A stretch of DNA of 64,000 nt from Aromatoleum evansii (GTDB taxonomy: Bacteria > Pseudomonadota > Gammaproteobacteria > Burkholderiales > Rhodocyclaceae): the NCBI RefSeq assembly GCF_012910805.1, contig NZ_WTVK01000016.1, positions 41,331-105,330 of the forward strand. The letters are read 5' to 3'. Position 1 is the first letter of the stretch. Each line of letters starts with the position of its first letter. The notes under the pieces were generated by a model that saw only the letters and a list, made by a program, of their open reading frames with translations, was not told the DNA's origin and ran no database searches. The translations under genes were made by a program, and so were the position numbers. This document shows, piece after piece, positions 37,109 through 47,286 of the stretch.

Positions 37109-38791
37109 CTAGACTTCCGTTTCCTCGACTGTGCGCCGGTTCCCGCGCGCAATCTGGCGCGAGATGATGAACATCGGCAGCAGGCCAACGGCGACAATCG
37201 TGATGGCAGCGGTCGATGCCTCGGCCAGCCGTTCGTCCGACGCGAGCGTGTGCGCCTGCGTCGCCAAGGTGTCGAAGTTGAACGGCCGCATGACCAGGGT
37301 CGCCGGCAATTCCTTCATCACGTCGACGAACACGAGCAGACCGGCAGTAAGGAGGCTGCCCCGCAGGATCGGGACATGGACGCGTTGCAGCGTCGCCCAC
37401 TTCCCGATACCGAGGCTGCGCGAAGCGTCGTCCATGTTCGTGGTGATCTTGCCGAGACTGCTTTCGACCGTATGCAGGGCGACGGAAAGGAAACGGCTCA
37501 GGTAAGCATACACCAGGGCGGCGATTCCACCGGTCAGCACAAGCCCCGGATTGACGCCCGTCACCCCCTCCAACCAGGCCGCAATCGCGTGGTCGAGCCG
37601 CGTGACAGGGATAAGCACTCCCACCGCGATAACCGAACCCGGCACGGCGTAACCGAGTCCTACGATGCGATTCAGAACGCGGGGAAGGTGCGTGCGTGAC
37701 AGCCGTGCGGCATAGCCGAGGAGGATCGCCAGCAGCACGGCGAGGAGTGCCGTGACGAGGGCGAGCACGAAGCTGTTGCGCGCCAGTTGCACGAAGCGAG
37801 CGCCAAACTGCGCGTCGCCGTCAACGAGCGCCATGCGCACGAGCAGGAAGGCGGGCAAGAGAAAACCGAGCAGGAGCGGCATGAAGCACGCCAGCGCGGC
37901 GACAAGGCCCAGCGGACGCGACAGCCGGACCGGGGTCGGCGCTGATTGCTGGCGAGAGGTGTTGTTGAACCGGGCCCGTCCGCGGCTGGCGTGCTCGAGC
38001 ACCAGCACGAGCACGACAAAGGCCAGCAGCACCGCGGACAACTGCGCGGCGGCGACGCGATCGCCGAGCGAGAACCAGGCGCGGTAGATGCCGGTCGTGA
38101 AGGTCTGAACACCGAAGTAGGAGACGGTTCCGAAATCCGCCAGCGTTTCCATCAGCGCGAGGGCGGATCCGGCAACGACCGCGGGTCGCGCCAGGGGCAG
38201 GGAGACGCGGAAGAAGCTGCCCCAGGGGCCGAGCCCAAGGGACCGCCCGGCTTCCAGCATTCCGGACGCGCGCTCGAGGAAAGCGGTTCGGGCCAGGAGG
38301 TAGACGTAGGGGTACAGGACGAACATGAACATCGCGACCGCACCACCCGCGGTGCGGACGTCGGGGAACCAGTAGTCTCCCGCCTTCCATCCGAAGACCT
38401 CGCGCAGCCCGGTTTGCAGGGGGCCGACGAACTGGAGGAAATCGGTGTACACATAGGCCATCACGTATGCCGGGACGGCGAGCGGCAGGACCAGTGCCCA
38501 CTGGAAGAAGCGACGCCCGGGAAATTCGGTCATGGTGGTCAGCCAGGCCGTCGCGACGCCTATCGTAGATACGCCGAGGCCGACGCCGATACACAGGATC
38601 AGCGTGTTGCGGATGAACTCCGGCAGAACGGTCGACGACAGGTGGCTCCATGTCCCCGCGGTACCTCCCACGAACACGTTCGAGAAGACGGAGATCACCG
38701 GCATCGCGATCAAAACGGAGACCAGCAGCGACCCGGCCGTCAGGGACGACCAGCGCTCGTGCAACTTTCCCAGCCCTTCCAGAAATCTCAT
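37109..38791 (-). CDS. fbpB: Ferric iron ABC transporter permease (fused two-half type)
   Basis: A 560-residue inner-membrane protein with about 12 helices, formed of two homologous halves as in FbpB/AfuB. Each half carries an EAA-type coupling motif: EAGRSLGLGPWGSFFRVSLPLARPAV and DDASRSLGIGKWATLQRVHVPILRG, which contact the FbpC ATPase. The start MRFLEGLGKLHERW at 38791 is chosen; 13 earlier residues are unlikely. It is transcribed opposite to both fbpA and fbpC. An A/T-rich palindrome lies between it and divergent fbpC. Confidence 0.93.
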   Translation of the reverse strand: MRFLEGLGKLHERWSSLTAGSLLVSVLIAMPVISVFSNVFVGGTAGTWSHLSSTVLPEFIRNTLILCIGVGLGVSTIGVATAWLTTMTEFPGRRFFQWALVLPLAVPAYVMAYVYTDFLQFVGPLQTGLREVFGWKAGDYWFPDVRTAGGAVAMFMFVLYPYVYLLARTAFLERASGMLEAGRSLGLGPWGSFFRVSLPLARPAVVAGSALALMETLADFGTVSYFGVQTFTTGIYRAWFSLGDRVAAAQLSAVLLAFVVLVLVLEHASRGRARFNNTSRQQSAPTPVRLSRPLGLVAALACFMPLLLGFLLPAFLLVRMALVDGDAQFGARFVQLARNSFVLALVTALLAVLLAILLGYAARLSRTHLPRVLNRIVGLGYAVPGSVIAVGVLIPVTRLDHAIAAWLEGVTGVNPGLVLTGGIAALVYAYLSRFLSVALHTVESSLGKITTNMDDASRSLGIGKWATLQRVHVPILRGSLLTAGLLVFVDVMKELPATLVMRPFNFDTLATQAHTLASDERLAEASTAAITIVAVGLLPMFIISRQIARGNRRTVEETEV

Positions 38792-38845
38792 CTCGCTCCC
38801 GACGGGGTCACGCCGCGAGGTCCATTCCACGCGGCAGGTTATCGA

Positions 38846-38857
38846 GAATTATAATTC
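38846..38857. promoter_or_regulatory. A/T palindrome between divergent fbpB and fbpC
   Basis: GAATTATAATTC is a perfect 12-bp palindrome in the 132-base shared promoter region. Its AT-rich dyad, flanked by GA and AT, loosely resembles a Fur site, but the match is weaker than those before fbpA. Confidence 0.4.
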
Positions 38858-38923
38858 ATCCCATTTCGCTTACCGCGATGCAATAATGGCCATCGCACTT
38901 TTCAACGCTGTATCGGAATCTCC

Positions 38924-40039
38924 ATGTCCCACCTCGAGCTGGCCGGCATCGATCTCGCGTACGGAGGTCATCAGGTTGTCCGTAATCTTTCTTTTCGCCT
39001 CGAAAAGGGCAGCATCGGCTGCCTGCTGGGGCCGTCCGGCTGCGGCAAGACAACCGTATTGCGCTGCATAGCCGGTTTCGAGCCGGTCATGTCCGGGGTG
39101 ATCCGGCTCGATGGCGCCGTGGTAAGCGGGAGCGACCTGCATGTTCCGCCCGAGCGGCGGCGTATCGGAATGGTGTTCCAGGATTACGCGCTGTTCCCCC
39201 ACCTTTCGGTTGCCGGGAACATCGAGTTCGGTTTGCGTCACCTTGAAGCCCAGCAACGTCGCGAACGTGTCGCGGAGTTGCTGCGCGTCGTCGGATTGGC
39301 CAGCCAGGGGCACAAATACCCGCACGAGATGTCGGGAGGCCAGCAACAGCGGGTCGCCCTCGCCCGCGCACTTGCCCCCCGCCCCAGCCTGCTATTGCTC
39401 GACGAACCGTTTTCGAACCTCGACGTGGAGCTGCGCGAACGCCTGTCCTACGAGGTGCGCGACATCATCAAGGCGACGAACACGACCGCGATTCTGGTCA
39501 CGCACGACCAGCACGAGGCCTTTGCGGTTGCAGACGAGATCGGGATCATGAATGAGGGGTGCATCCAGCAGTGGGATACGCCGTACAACCTCTATCACCG
39601 GCCCGCCAATCGTTTCGTCGCCGACTTCATCGGACAGGGGGTGTTCCTTCAGGGGCTGGTGCTCAACGACCATGAGGTCAGGGTCGAACTCGGAACGCTT
39701 AACAGCGCAATTCCCGTCGAGTGCGGCATCGGCTGCGGCAACTGCGACCGCGACTGCACGGTGTCGGTGCTCCTGCGGCCGGACGACATCGTGCACGACG
39801 ACACGAGTACGCTGCAGGCGGAGGTGGTGCACAAGGCTTTCCGCGGGGCGGACATCCTCTATACGCTGAAACTCGAGAGCGGAGCAAGAGTGCTGTCGCT
39901 GGTGCCGAGTCACCACAATCACGCGCTCGGCGAGCGGATCGGGATCCGACTGGACGTCGATCATGTCGTCACCTTTCACGAAGGGTCGGACGAGGCGGTG
40001 AAGGAGCGCCCACTGGTCGGCCCGATCCGGGCGCAATGA
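38924..40039 (+). CDS. fbpC: Ferric iron ABC transporter ATPase
   Basis: A 371-residue cytoplasmic ATPase of the FbpC/PotA subfamily. Walker A is GPSGCGKTT (36-44), the signature MSGGQQQRVALARAL is intact, and Walker B LLLLDEPFSNLD and the His switch LVTHD are present. The C-terminal third is a TOBE-like regulatory domain. It contains an unusual cluster, CGIGCGNCDRDC (Cys267, 271, 274, 278), which could bind a metal or Fe-S centre. The aat gene starts 9 bases after it, which may be read-through. Confidence 0.93.
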   Translation: MSHLELAGIDLAYGGHQVVRNLSFRLEKGSIGCLLGPSGCGKTTVLRCIAGFEPVMSGVIRLDGAVVSGSDLHVPPERRRIGMVFQDYALFPHLSVAGNIEFGLRHLEAQQRRERVAELLRVVGLASQGHKYPHEMSGGQQQRVALARALAPRPSLLLLDEPFSNLDVELRERLSYEVRDIIKATNTTAILVTHDQHEAFAVADEIGIMNEGCIQQWDTPYNLYHRPANRFVADFIGQGVFLQGLVLNDHEVRVELGTLNSAIPVECGIGCGNCDRDCTVSVLLRPDDIVHDDTSTLQAEVVHKAFRGADILYTLKLESGARVLSLVPSHHNHALGERIGIRLDVDHVVTFHEGSDEAVKERPLVGPIRAQ

Positions 40040-40048
40040 GCGCCGGCG

Positions 40049-40750
40049 ATGATTCCCTGGCTCACCGGCAGTCCGCGGTTTCCTCCGGTCGAATCGGCGC
40101 TGGCTGACCCACCCGGCCTGCTCGCCGCGGGGGGCGAACTTGCACCGGAATGGTTGCTCGCCGCGTACCGACAGGGAATCTTCCCGTGGTACAGCGCGGG
40201 TGAACCGATACTCTGGTGGAGTCCGGACCCCCGACTGGTGCTCGTTCCGTCGAGGATGAAAATTTCCCGCTCGCTCGGCCGAACCTTGCGCCAGCATCGC
40301 TTCGAGATTCGCTTCGATACGGCGTTTTCCGATGTCGTCGCTGCGTGCGCGGCACCGCGGGAGCCTGGTGGGGGGACGTGGATCACCGAGGAGATCCAGG
40401 CAGCCTATCGCCGCATGCACGAACTCGGCCATGCACACAGTGTCGAAGCGTGGTGCGATGGCGAGCTCGCGGGGGGGCTTTACGGCATCGGGCTCGGGAG
40501 GGCATTCTTCGGGGAATCGATGTTCAGCCGCCGCACGGATGCATCCAAGGTCGCGCTTGCGCACCTCGCCCGGTACCTCGCGTCGAGGAATTTTGCGGTG
40601 ATCGATTGCCAGATGACCACCACACATCTGCTTTCGCTCGGGGCCTTCGAGATCGCGCGCGCCGAGTTCCGCGCCGGCCTGGAAGTCTGGACGCGGGAGG
40701 GGGACGGGCCCGGGCGCTGGCCGCGGGACGCGGGCCGGGGATTGTTCTGA
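40049..40750 (+). CDS. aat: Leucyl/phenylalanyl-tRNA-protein transferase
   Basis: A 233-residue enzyme that attaches Leu or Phe to N-terminal Lys/Arg of proteins, marking them for ClpAP in the N-degron pathway. Motifs are [56 protein letters not shown] and [14 protein letters not shown], all diagnostic. It starts 9 bases after fbpC and is followed after 16 bases by bpt, the partner transferase. ClpA and ClpS are not in the window. Confidence 0.97.
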   Translation: MIPWLTGSPRFPPVESALADPPGLLAAGGELAPEWLLAAYRQGIFPWYSAGEPILWWSPDPRLVLVPSRMKISRSLGRTLRQHRFEIRFDTAFSDVVAACAAPREPGGGTWITEEIQAAYRRMHELGHAHSVEAWCDGELAGGLYGIGLGRAFFGESMFSRRTDASKVALAHLARYLASRNFAVIDCQMTTTHLLSLGAFEIARAEFRAGLEVWTREGDGPGRWPRDAGRGLF

Positions 40751-40766
40751 GCACATACTCGCAGAC

Positions 40767-41507
40767 ATGCAGAAAGACTATCCGTACGCACTGATCCAGT
40801 TTTACGCGACGGCGCCTTATGCGTGCTCTTACCTTCCGGAACGGGTGGCGCGTTCGCAGGTCGCGACCCCCGGACACCTCATCGACACGGCCGTGTACAG
40901 CGAGCTCGTCCGTAACGGTTTCCGGCGCAGCGGCATGTTCACCTACCGCCCCTACTGCGATCATTGCCGCGCCTGCGTGCCGGTGCGGATTCCCGTCGAT
41001 GCCTTTGTTCCGGACCGCAGCCAGCGGCGCAGCTGGGCGCGGCACTGCACGCTCGAGGCGCGCGAGCGGGATCTCTCCTTTTCCGAAGAGCACTACGCGC
41101 TGTATCAGCGCTATCAGGGTTCGCGGCACGCAGGCGGTGGAATGGACCAGGACAATCGCGAGCAATACGCGCATTTCCTGCTGCAGAGCCAGGTGGATAC
41201 GCGTGTCGTCGAGTTCCGCGATCAGGGTGTCCTGCGCATGGTCAGCGTGATCGACCGCCTGAGCGACGGTCTCTCCAGCGTTTACACGTTCTTCGATCCC
41301 GACGACCCAAAGGCGAGCTACGGGACCTATGGCGTGCTATGGCAGATCGAAGTGTGCCGCCGATTGCACTTGCCCTATCTCTATCTGGGGTACTGGATCA
41401 AGGACAGCCGGAAAATGACCTACAAGATCCGCTTCCACCCTCTGGAAGGACGCATCCGGGGCGAATGGCGCCCCCTGGATCCATCGACGGATTCTGATTC
41501 GGAATAG
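40767..41507 (+). CDS. bpt: Aspartate/glutamate leucyltransferase (Bpt)
   Basis: A 246-residue relative of eukaryotic arginyltransferase. In bacteria Bpt adds Leu to N-terminal Asp/Glu and so feeds the same N-degron pathway as Aat. Hallmarks are [44 protein letters not shown]-like [19 protein letters not shown], and [23 protein letters not shown]. Length is normal. The pairing with aat is a common gene order in this class and supports both calls. Confidence 0.95.
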   Translation: MQKDYPYALIQFYATAPYACSYLPERVARSQVATPGHLIDTAVYSELVRNGFRRSGMFTYRPYCDHCRACVPVRIPVDAFVPDRSQRRSWARHCTLEARERDLSFSEEHYALYQRYQGSRHAGGGMDQDNREQYAHFLLQSQVDTRVVEFRDQGVLRMVSVIDRLSDGLSSVYTFFDPDDPKASYGTYGVLWQIEVCRRLHLPYLYLGYWIKDSRKMTYKIRFHPLEGRIRGEWRPLDPSTDSDSE

Positions 41508-41593
41508 CACGCGGCGTAGCTGCCGTCCGCTGGCACGCGCTTTCTTCGGAAATCCGGGGGGCGAGGCGCGGCGCGAAACGGTAGAATTCGCGG

Positions 41594-42616
41594 ATGCTAT
41601 ACGATATCGCCCGCCCCATCCTGTTTTCGCTCGATGCGGAAACCGCCCACGAATTTTCCCTCGCCGCCCTGAACCTTGCTGGACGGATCCTTCCTGCTGG
41701 CAAGCCGGTGCCGTCCGATGCGGTCGAGGTCATGGGACTCAGCTTCCCCAACCGTATCGGCCTCGCGGCCGGGCTGGACAAGAATGGCGAGGCGATTGAC
41801 GGGCTCGCACGGTTCGGTTTCGGCTTCCTCGAGATCGGCACCATCACTCCGCGCCCGCAGCCGGGCAATCCGCGCCCGCGGCTGTTCCGCCTCCCGGAGG
41901 TGCGCGGCATCATCAACCGCATGGGTTTCAACAACCACGGTGTGGACGCGCTGGTCGCAAATGTCGGCGCGGCGAAGTTCAAGGGCATTTTGGGCATCAA
42001 TATCGGCAAGAACTTCGACACGCCGATCGAGAACGCCGCAGACGACTACCTCGCCTGTCTCGACAAGGTCTATGCGCTGGCGAGCTACGTGACGGTCAAT
42101 ATTTCGTCGCCGAACACCAAGAACCTGCGCCAATTGCAGGGCGAATCCGAACTGGACGACCTGCTCGGCCGGCTCAAGGAGCGGCAGGCACGGCTGGCCG
42201 ACAAGCACGGACGCTATGTGCCGCTGACGCTGAAGATCGCACCGGATCTCGAGCCTGCCCAGGTGACCAACATCGCCGATGCCCTGCGGCGCCATCGTAT
42301 CGACGGGGTGATCGCGACGAACACCACGATCTCGCGCGAGAAGGTGCAGGGCGTGCGCTACGGCGAGCAGCAGGGCGGCCTGTCCGGTGCACCGGTGTTC
42401 GAGGCCTCGACCGCGGTCGTCGTCCAGCTTGCGCAGGCGCTCGGCGGCGAACTTCCGATCATCGCCGCCGGGGGCGTGCTGGACGGACGCGGTGCTCGGG
42501 CCAAGCTCGAGGCCGGGGCGCAACTGGTGCAGGTTTATAGCGGCCTGATCTATCGCGGCCCCTCGCTCGTGCAGGAGTGCGTGCGCGCAACGGCCGATTT
42601 CGGCGCGGACCGCTGA
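41594..42616 (+). CDS. pyrD: Dihydroorotate dehydrogenase (quinone), class 2
   Basis: A 340-residue membrane-associated flavoenzyme that oxidises dihydroorotate to orotate with quinone as acceptor, in pyrimidine synthesis. The short N-terminal helix ([21 protein letters not shown]) is the class 2 membrane contact. [51 protein letters not shown] with catalytic Ser, and [35 protein letters not shown] follow the family order. It is a separate unit before rnf. Confidence 0.96.
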   Translation: MLYDIARPILFSLDAETAHEFSLAALNLAGRILPAGKPVPSDAVEVMGLSFPNRIGLAAGLDKNGEAIDGLARFGFGFLEIGTITPRPQPGNPRPRLFRLPEVRGIINRMGFNNHGVDALVANVGAAKFKGILGINIGKNFDTPIENAADDYLACLDKVYALASYVTVNISSPNTKNLRQLQGESELDDLLGRLKERQARLADKHGRYVPLTLKIAPDLEPAQVTNIADALRRHRIDGVIATNTTISREKVQGVRYGEQQGGLSGAPVFEASTAVVVQLAQALGGELPIIAAGGVLDGRGARAKLEAGAQLVQVYSGLIYRGPSLVQECVRATADFGADR

Positions 42617-42639
42617 CAGTGCCACCCGATGGCCCCAAA

Positions 42640-42651
42640 AGGCATATGCCT
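42640..42651. repeat. Palindrome AGGCATATGCCT after pyrD
   Basis: A perfect 12-bp palindrome lies 24 bases after the pyrD stop and just upstream of the rnf promoter. No T-run follows. It could be a binding site; nothing in the window identifies a partner. Confidence 0.35.
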
Positions 42652-42666
42652 ATAACCCGTTCAGGG

Positions 42667-42695
42667 TTGAGCGGGACATAACGGCGGGACATAAT
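42667..42695 (+). promoter_or_regulatory. rnf operon promoter
   Basis: TTGAGC (42667-42672) and CATAAT (42690-42695) are exactly 17 bases apart, 28 bases before the rnfA ATG. An 11-bp direct repeat, GCGGGACATAA (42671-42681, 42684-42694), fills the interval and could be the target of a regulator. Confidence 0.65.
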
Positions 42696-42722
42696 TCCAC
42701 GGATATCAACCGGTTCTCGAAC

Positions 42723-43307
42723 ATGACCAGCTACATCTTCATCATCATCGGCGCTGTTCTGGTGAACAACGTCGTCTTTGTCCGGATTCTCGGGCTGTGT
42801 CCCTTCATGGGCGTGTCCAAGAAGCTGGAGACGGCGGTGGGCATGGGCGCAGCGACGACGTTCGTGCTCACCCTGGCGTGCGGAACGAGTTACCTGATCG
42901 ATCACTATCTGCTGGAGCCGTTCGATCTCGCATTCATGCGCACGCTTTCGTTCATCGTTGTAATCGCGGCGATCGTGCAGCTCACCGAGCTGGTCATCCA
43001 GAAGACAAGCCCCGTCCTTCACCAGGTTCTCGGCATCTATCTTCCGCTGATCACGACCAACTGCGCGGTGCTGGGCATCCCCTTGCTGAACGTCGGTCTG
43101 CGGCATGATCTGCTGGAGTCCCTTCTGTTCGGCTTCGGCTCGTCGATCGGCTTCACGATGGCCTTGATCCTGTTCGCCGGGATTCGCGAACGCCTGGATG
43201 GCGCCGACGTCCCCACGCCGTTTCGCGGCACGGCGATCGCAATGGTCACGGCAGGCTTCATGAGCCTGGCGTTCATGGGTTTTGCCGGGCTGGACCGATT
43301 TCACTAG
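42723..43307 (+). CDS. rnfA: Rnf electron transport complex subunit A
   Basis: A 194-residue inner-membrane protein with six helices, part of the ion-translocating core of Rnf (ferredoxin:NAD+ oxidoreductase). [42 protein letters not shown] is the highly conserved N-terminus, and the Cys-containing LGLCPF is retained (such Cys residues bind an Fe-S cluster across RnfA/RnfE). [12 protein letters not shown] contains the second such Cys. It is the first gene of rnfABCDGE. Confidence 0.97.
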   Translation: MTSYIFIIIGAVLVNNVVFVRILGLCPFMGVSKKLETAVGMGAATTFVLTLACGTSYLIDHYLLEPFDLAFMRTLSFIVVIAAIVQLTELVIQKTSPVLHQVLGIYLPLITTNCAVLGIPLLNVGLRHDLLESLLFGFGSSIGFTMALILFAGIRERLDGADVPTPFRGTAIAMVTAGFMSLAFMGFAGLDRFH

Positions 43308-43404
43308 CCCAAGCCTCCGAACCCCTACCCCAAACTGATCCGGCGCAGGCGGAGCACTCCGGCAGCGGACTGTTCCCCGACGCCCCGAACCTGGCACACA
43401 CTCC

Positions 43405-43956
43405 ATGTTGACCGCCATCCTCATCATGACAGGCATCGCCATCGTGCTCGGCGCAGCACTGGGCTATGCCTCGATCCGTTTCAAGGTCGAAGGCGATCCG
43501 CTGGTGGAGAAGATCGACGCGATCCTTCCCCAGACGCAATGCGGCCAGTGCGGCTACCCCGGCTGCAAGCCGTACGCGCAAGCCATCTCGAACGGGGAAG
43601 CCGACATCAACCAGTGCCCGCCGGGCGGCGAAGAGGGTATCCGCAAGCTCGCCGACCTGCTGGGCCGCGAATTCAAGCCGCTCTCGGAGGAGCACGGCAC
43701 CGAGAAACCGAAATCGGTCGCGCGCATCGACGAACAGGTATGCATCGGGTGCACCCTGTGCATTCAAGCCTGTCCGGTGGATGCGATCCTCGGCGCGGCG
43801 AAGCAGATGCATACCGTGGTGGCACCGCTGTGCACCGGGTGCGAACTGTGCGTTGCGCCCTGCCCGGTCGACTGCATCTCGATGGTTCCGGTCGCGGAGA
43901 CCGTTGAAAATTGGAAATGGAAATATCCGGTGCATGAACTGAGGTCTGTCGCATGA
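43405..43956 (+). CDS. rnfB: Rnf complex ferredoxin subunit B
   Basis: A 183-residue protein with an N-terminal membrane helix and cytoplasmic Fe-S domains. The DUF4381-like [4Fe-4S] motif [18 protein letters not shown] (about 47-64) is followed by two classical ferredoxin motifs, [16 protein letters not shown] and [16 protein letters not shown]. It receives or delivers electrons to the soluble partner. It lies 97 bases after rnfA, and its end overlaps rnfC by 4 bases (ATGA). Confidence 0.96.
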   Translation: MLTAILIMTGIAIVLGAALGYASIRFKVEGDPLVEKIDAILPQTQCGQCGYPGCKPYAQAISNGEADINQCPPGGEEGIRKLADLLGREFKPLSEEHGTEKPKSVARIDEQVCIGCTLCIQACPVDAILGAAKQMHTVVAPLCTGCELCVAPCPVDCISMVPVAETVENWKWKYPVHELRSVA

Positions 43957-45602
43957 TCACCCGCCTTTTCGGCTTCAAGGGCGGGGTCAAGCCCGAATCG
44001 CACAAGAACGAATCCTCGGGGACACCGATCCAGAAGGCGCCGATGCCGAAGCGGCTGGTCATCCCGCTGCGTCAGAGCATCCGCTCGACGGCACGGTGCC
44101 TGGTCCAACCCGGGCAGAAAGTGCTCAAGGGCGAGCACATCGGCGAGGGCGAAGGCGGCCTCGGAACGAGCGTGCACGCCTCCACCTCCGGGACCGTCGT
44201 CGAGATCGCGCCGTACCCGATGGCGCACGCGTCGGGCCTGGAAACCCTCTCCGTGGTGATCGAGCCGGACGGAGAGGACCGCTGGATCGACCATACGCCC
44301 CTCGACTTGCCGACAGTGTCGCGCGAGGAGGCGCTTGCCTGGCTGCGCGGCTGCGGCATCGTCGGCATGGGTGGCGCCGGTTTCCCGACCCACGTGAAGG
44401 TCGGCGGCGGACGCGGGATCGAGACGCTGGTGATCAACGGGGCAGAATGCGAACCCTGGATCACCTGCGACGATCGGCTGATGCGCGAACGTGCGCCCGA
44501 GGTGCTGTCGGGAGCGATGATCCTGCGTGAGTTGATCGGCGCCAAGCAGGTGTTGGTAGGCGTAGAGGACAACAAGCCGGAAGCGATCGCTGCGATGCAG
44601 GCTGCGGCGAGCACGCTCGGGGACGGCATTGCGGTGGTCCCCGTTCCCACGCTCTACCCGGCGGGCGGTGAAAAGCAGTTGATCCGGGTGCTGACCGGCG
44701 TCGAGATTCCGCAAGGGAAGCTCGGCACCGATTTCGGTGTCCAGTGCTTCAACGTCGGAACGGCCCACGCCGTGCACCGCGCGATCTGCTTCGGCGAGCC
44801 CCTCGTTTCGCGTGTGGTGACGCTGACCGGCAACGTGGCGCGCCCCGGAAACTACGAAGTGCTGCTCGGCACGCAGGTTGCGGAGCTGCTGGAGCTGGCC
44901 GGCCCCAAAGCGGATACGGATCGCTACATCATGGGTGGCCCGATGATGGGTACCGAGCTGCAGAGCCTCTCGGTGCCGGTCACCAAGGGCACGAACTGTG
45001 TGATCTCGGCCTCGCCGGCACTCTTCCCGCCTCCCCCGCCGGAGCTGCCGTGCATCCGCTGCGGCGCCTGCGCGCGTGCCTGCCCGGCCGAGCTGCAGCC
45101 CTTCGAGCTGTACTGGTTCTCGCGTGCGAAGAATTTCGGCAAGGCGCAGGAATACCACCTGTTCGACTGCATCGAGTGCGGCTGCTGCGCCTTCGTGTGC
45201 CCGTCGCGCATCCCGCTGGTCGACTACTACCGCTTCGCCAAGGGCGAAATCTGGGCAAGGGAACGCGAACGGCAGGCGTCCGATCAGGCGCGGGAACGCT
45301 TCGAATTCCGCAATTTCCGCCAGGAGCGCGAGAAGGAGGAGAAGGCGGCCAAGCTCGCCGCAAAGGCCGCCGAAACGCGCGCAAAGATCGCGGACACGGG
45401 AGAGCCCGCGCCAGCACCGACCGAGGCCGAAGATCCGAAGAAGGCGCTGATCGCGGCCGCGCTGGCACGCGCCAAGCAGCAGCAGGCCGCGGTCACGCCC
45501 AGGAACACCGAAGACCTGAGCGCCGACGTCCAGGCGGAAATCGCCGATATCGACGCCCGCCGCGACAAGCTAAACCAGCAAGACGCCGACAAGGCGCCCT
45601 GA
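43953..45602 (+). CDS. rnfC: Rnf complex subunit C
   Basis: A 549-residue peripheral subunit holding the NADH/FMN-binding fold and two [4Fe-4S] clusters. [39 protein letters not shown] is the nucleotide-binding core, and [17 protein letters not shown] and [17 protein letters not shown] carry the clusters. The C-terminal region (about 430-549) is Ala/Lys/Glu-rich and probably helical or disordered; it is much shorter than the E. coli RsxC tail. It starts within the rnfB stop and ends 1 base before rnfD. Confidence 0.95.
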   Translation: MITRLFGFKGGVKPESHKNESSGTPIQKAPMPKRLVIPLRQSIRSTARCLVQPGQKVLKGEHIGEGEGGLGTSVHASTSGTVVEIAPYPMAHASGLETLSVVIEPDGEDRWIDHTPLDLPTVSREEALAWLRGCGIVGMGGAGFPTHVKVGGGRGIETLVINGAECEPWITCDDRLMRERAPEVLSGAMILRELIGAKQVLVGVEDNKPEAIAAMQAAASTLGDGIAVVPVPTLYPAGGEKQLIRVLTGVEIPQGKLGTDFGVQCFNVGTAHAVHRAICFGEPLVSRVVTLTGNVARPGNYEVLLGTQVAELLELAGPKADTDRYIMGGPMMGTELQSLSVPVTKGTNCVISASPALFPPPPPELPCIRCGACARACPAELQPFELYWFSRAKNFGKAQEYHLFDCIECGCCAFVCPSRIPLVDYYRFAKGEIWARERERQASDQARERFEFRNFRQEREKEEKAAKLAAKAAETRAKIADTGEPAPAPTEAEDPKKALIAAALARAKQQQAAVTPRNTEDLSADVQAEIADIDARRDKLNQQDADKAP

Positions 45603-45603
45603 C

Positions 45604-46614
45604 ATGATCAATTCTCCGTATATCCGCAAACCGGCCAGCGTCCAGGGGGTGATGCTGGCGGTCCTCATCGCGCTGGTCCCCGCCATCGTCGTTTACGCCT
45701 CGCAGATTGCTGCGGTCGTGCTCGTCAACCTCGCCATCGCGACGTGCGCCGCGCTGGCCGGCGAGGCATTGGTGCTCAAGCTGCGGGGCAGACCGCTGGC
45801 GCCGGCGCTCTCCGACCTGTCGGCGGTGGTCACCGCGTGGCTGCTGGCGCTGTGCTTCCCGCCCATCCTGCCGTGGTGGGCGACCGCGCTGGGAGTCCTC
45901 ATCGCGATCGTGGCGGTCAAGCACCTTTATGGCGGACTCGGGCAAAACCCGTTCAACCCTGCGATGGTCGCTTACTGCGCCATGATCGTCGCCTTCCCTG
46001 CGCTGATGTCGCAATGGCCGGCCGCCGGCCAGCTGGATTTCGCCACGCAGCTGGGGTTGGTGCTGGGCGGGGCGCGCGAGCTCGATGCCATCGCGAGCGC
46101 CACTGCGCTGGACACGATCAAGACAGGCCTCCGGACCGCGGGGGCGACGGTCGAGTCGATCATGGGTCAGAACGGAAACTTCGGCTTCGTGAGCGGGCGC
46201 GGCTGGGAATGGCTGGCGCCCGCCTATGCCCTGGGCGGCATGTACCTGCTGGCACGCGGGATCATCACGTGGCACATGCCTGCGGCCTTCCTCGGTGCCC
46301 TCGCTGCGATCTCGGCGGCCTTCTGGCTGGTCGATCCCGCGCACTACGCGTCCCCCCTCTTCCACCTCGCGAGCGGCGGCGCAATGCTGGGCGCGTTCTT
46401 CATCGTCACCGATCCGGTCTCGGGCGCAACCACGCCTCGCGGCAAGCTGATCTTCGCCGCCTCCATTGCGTTGGTGGCCTACATCATCCGCAGCTTCGGC
46501 GCCTTCCCCGAGGGCGTCGCCTTCGCGGTGCTGCTGCTGAACATCTGCGTTCCGCTGATCGACATGAATACGCAGCCGCAGGTCTTCGGGCACAGGGGAG
46601 ACAAGGCACGATGA
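45604..46614 (+). CDS. rnfD: Rnf complex flavoprotein subunit D
   Basis: A 336-residue inner-membrane NqrB-like subunit with about ten helices and covalently bound FMN. The flavinylation site is in FFIVTDPVSGATTPRGKL, where the Thr of SGAT carries FMN. NPFNPAMVAYCAMIVAFP is conserved. The start MINSPYIRKPASVQGVML is 1 base after rnfC, and the stop overlaps the rnfG start as ATGA. Confidence 0.95.
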   Translation: MINSPYIRKPASVQGVMLAVLIALVPAIVVYASQIAAVVLVNLAIATCAALAGEALVLKLRGRPLAPALSDLSAVVTAWLLALCFPPILPWWATALGVLIAIVAVKHLYGGLGQNPFNPAMVAYCAMIVAFPALMSQWPAAGQLDFATQLGLVLGGARELDAIASATALDTIKTGLRTAGATVESIMGQNGNFGFVSGRGWEWLAPAYALGGMYLLARGIITWHMPAAFLGALAAISAAFWLVDPAHYASPLFHLASGGAMLGAFFIVTDPVSGATTPRGKLIFAASIALVAYIIRSFGAFPEGVAFAVLLLNICVPLIDMNTQPQVFGHRGDKAR

Positions 46615-47273
46615 GCGCCCGTTACACTGCAGCGCGCACTTCGGTGCGCACGGCCGGCATCATGGTGCTGTTCACCGTGGTCTTCACTGCCCTCATGTCG
46701 GCGACATTCCAGCTCACCCGTCCGGCCATCGAGGCCTCTGCGCTCGAAGGCAAGATGCGTCTGATCCGCGAGGTGCTGCCCCCTTCCGCCTACGACAACG
46801 CGCTCCTGGAAGATTCCGTAGCGCTCGGTCGGACGCCGGAACTGGGGCTCGATCAGGGCGGACACATCTACCGCGCGCGCATGGCCGGCCAAGCGGCCGC
46901 CCTGGTGCTCGAGGTCGTCGCGCCGGACGGCTACGCGGGCCGGATCCAGCTGGTGGTCGCGGTCGGTGTCGACGGGCGGGTGAGCGGCGTCCGGGTCACG
47001 GCGCACAAGGAAACCCCGGGGCTGGGGGACTACATCGATCCGAACAAGGATCGCAACAAGTCGCAGCCCTGGATCGGGCAGTTCGCGGGGGTGTCGTTCG
47101 CGGACGTCGGCCTGGAGAAGTGGAAGGTCAAGCGCGACGGCGGAAACTTCGCCTACCGTAGCGGAGCGACGATCAGCGCGCGTGCGGTGACAAACGCGAC
47201 CGCGCGCGCCGCCGACTACGCGATCCGCAACCGCGACGCGCTGTTCGCCGCACCGGCTGGCGGAAGACTCTGA
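46611..47273 (+). CDS. rnfG: Rnf complex flavoprotein subunit G
   Basis: A 220-residue subunit with one N-terminal membrane helix (TAGIMVLFTVVFTALMSATF) and a periplasmic FMN-binding domain. FAYRSGATISARAVTNA contains the flavinylated Thr, and VRVTAHKETPGLGDYID is the NqrC/RnfG signature. The start ATG at 46611 overlaps the rnfD stop; in-frame sequence upstream is rnfD in another frame. It is followed by rnfE after 13 bases. Confidence 0.95.
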   Translation: MSARYTAARTSVRTAGIMVLFTVVFTALMSATFQLTRPAIEASALEGKMRLIREVLPPSAYDNALLEDSVALGRTPELGLDQGGHIYRARMAGQAAALVLEVVAPDGYAGRIQLVVAVGVDGRVSGVRVTAHKETPGLGDYIDPNKDRNKSQPWIGQFAGVSFADVGLEKWKVKRDGGNFAYRSGATISARAVTNATARAADYAIRNRDALFAAPAGGRL

Positions 47274-47286
47274 CGGAGAACGCTGA

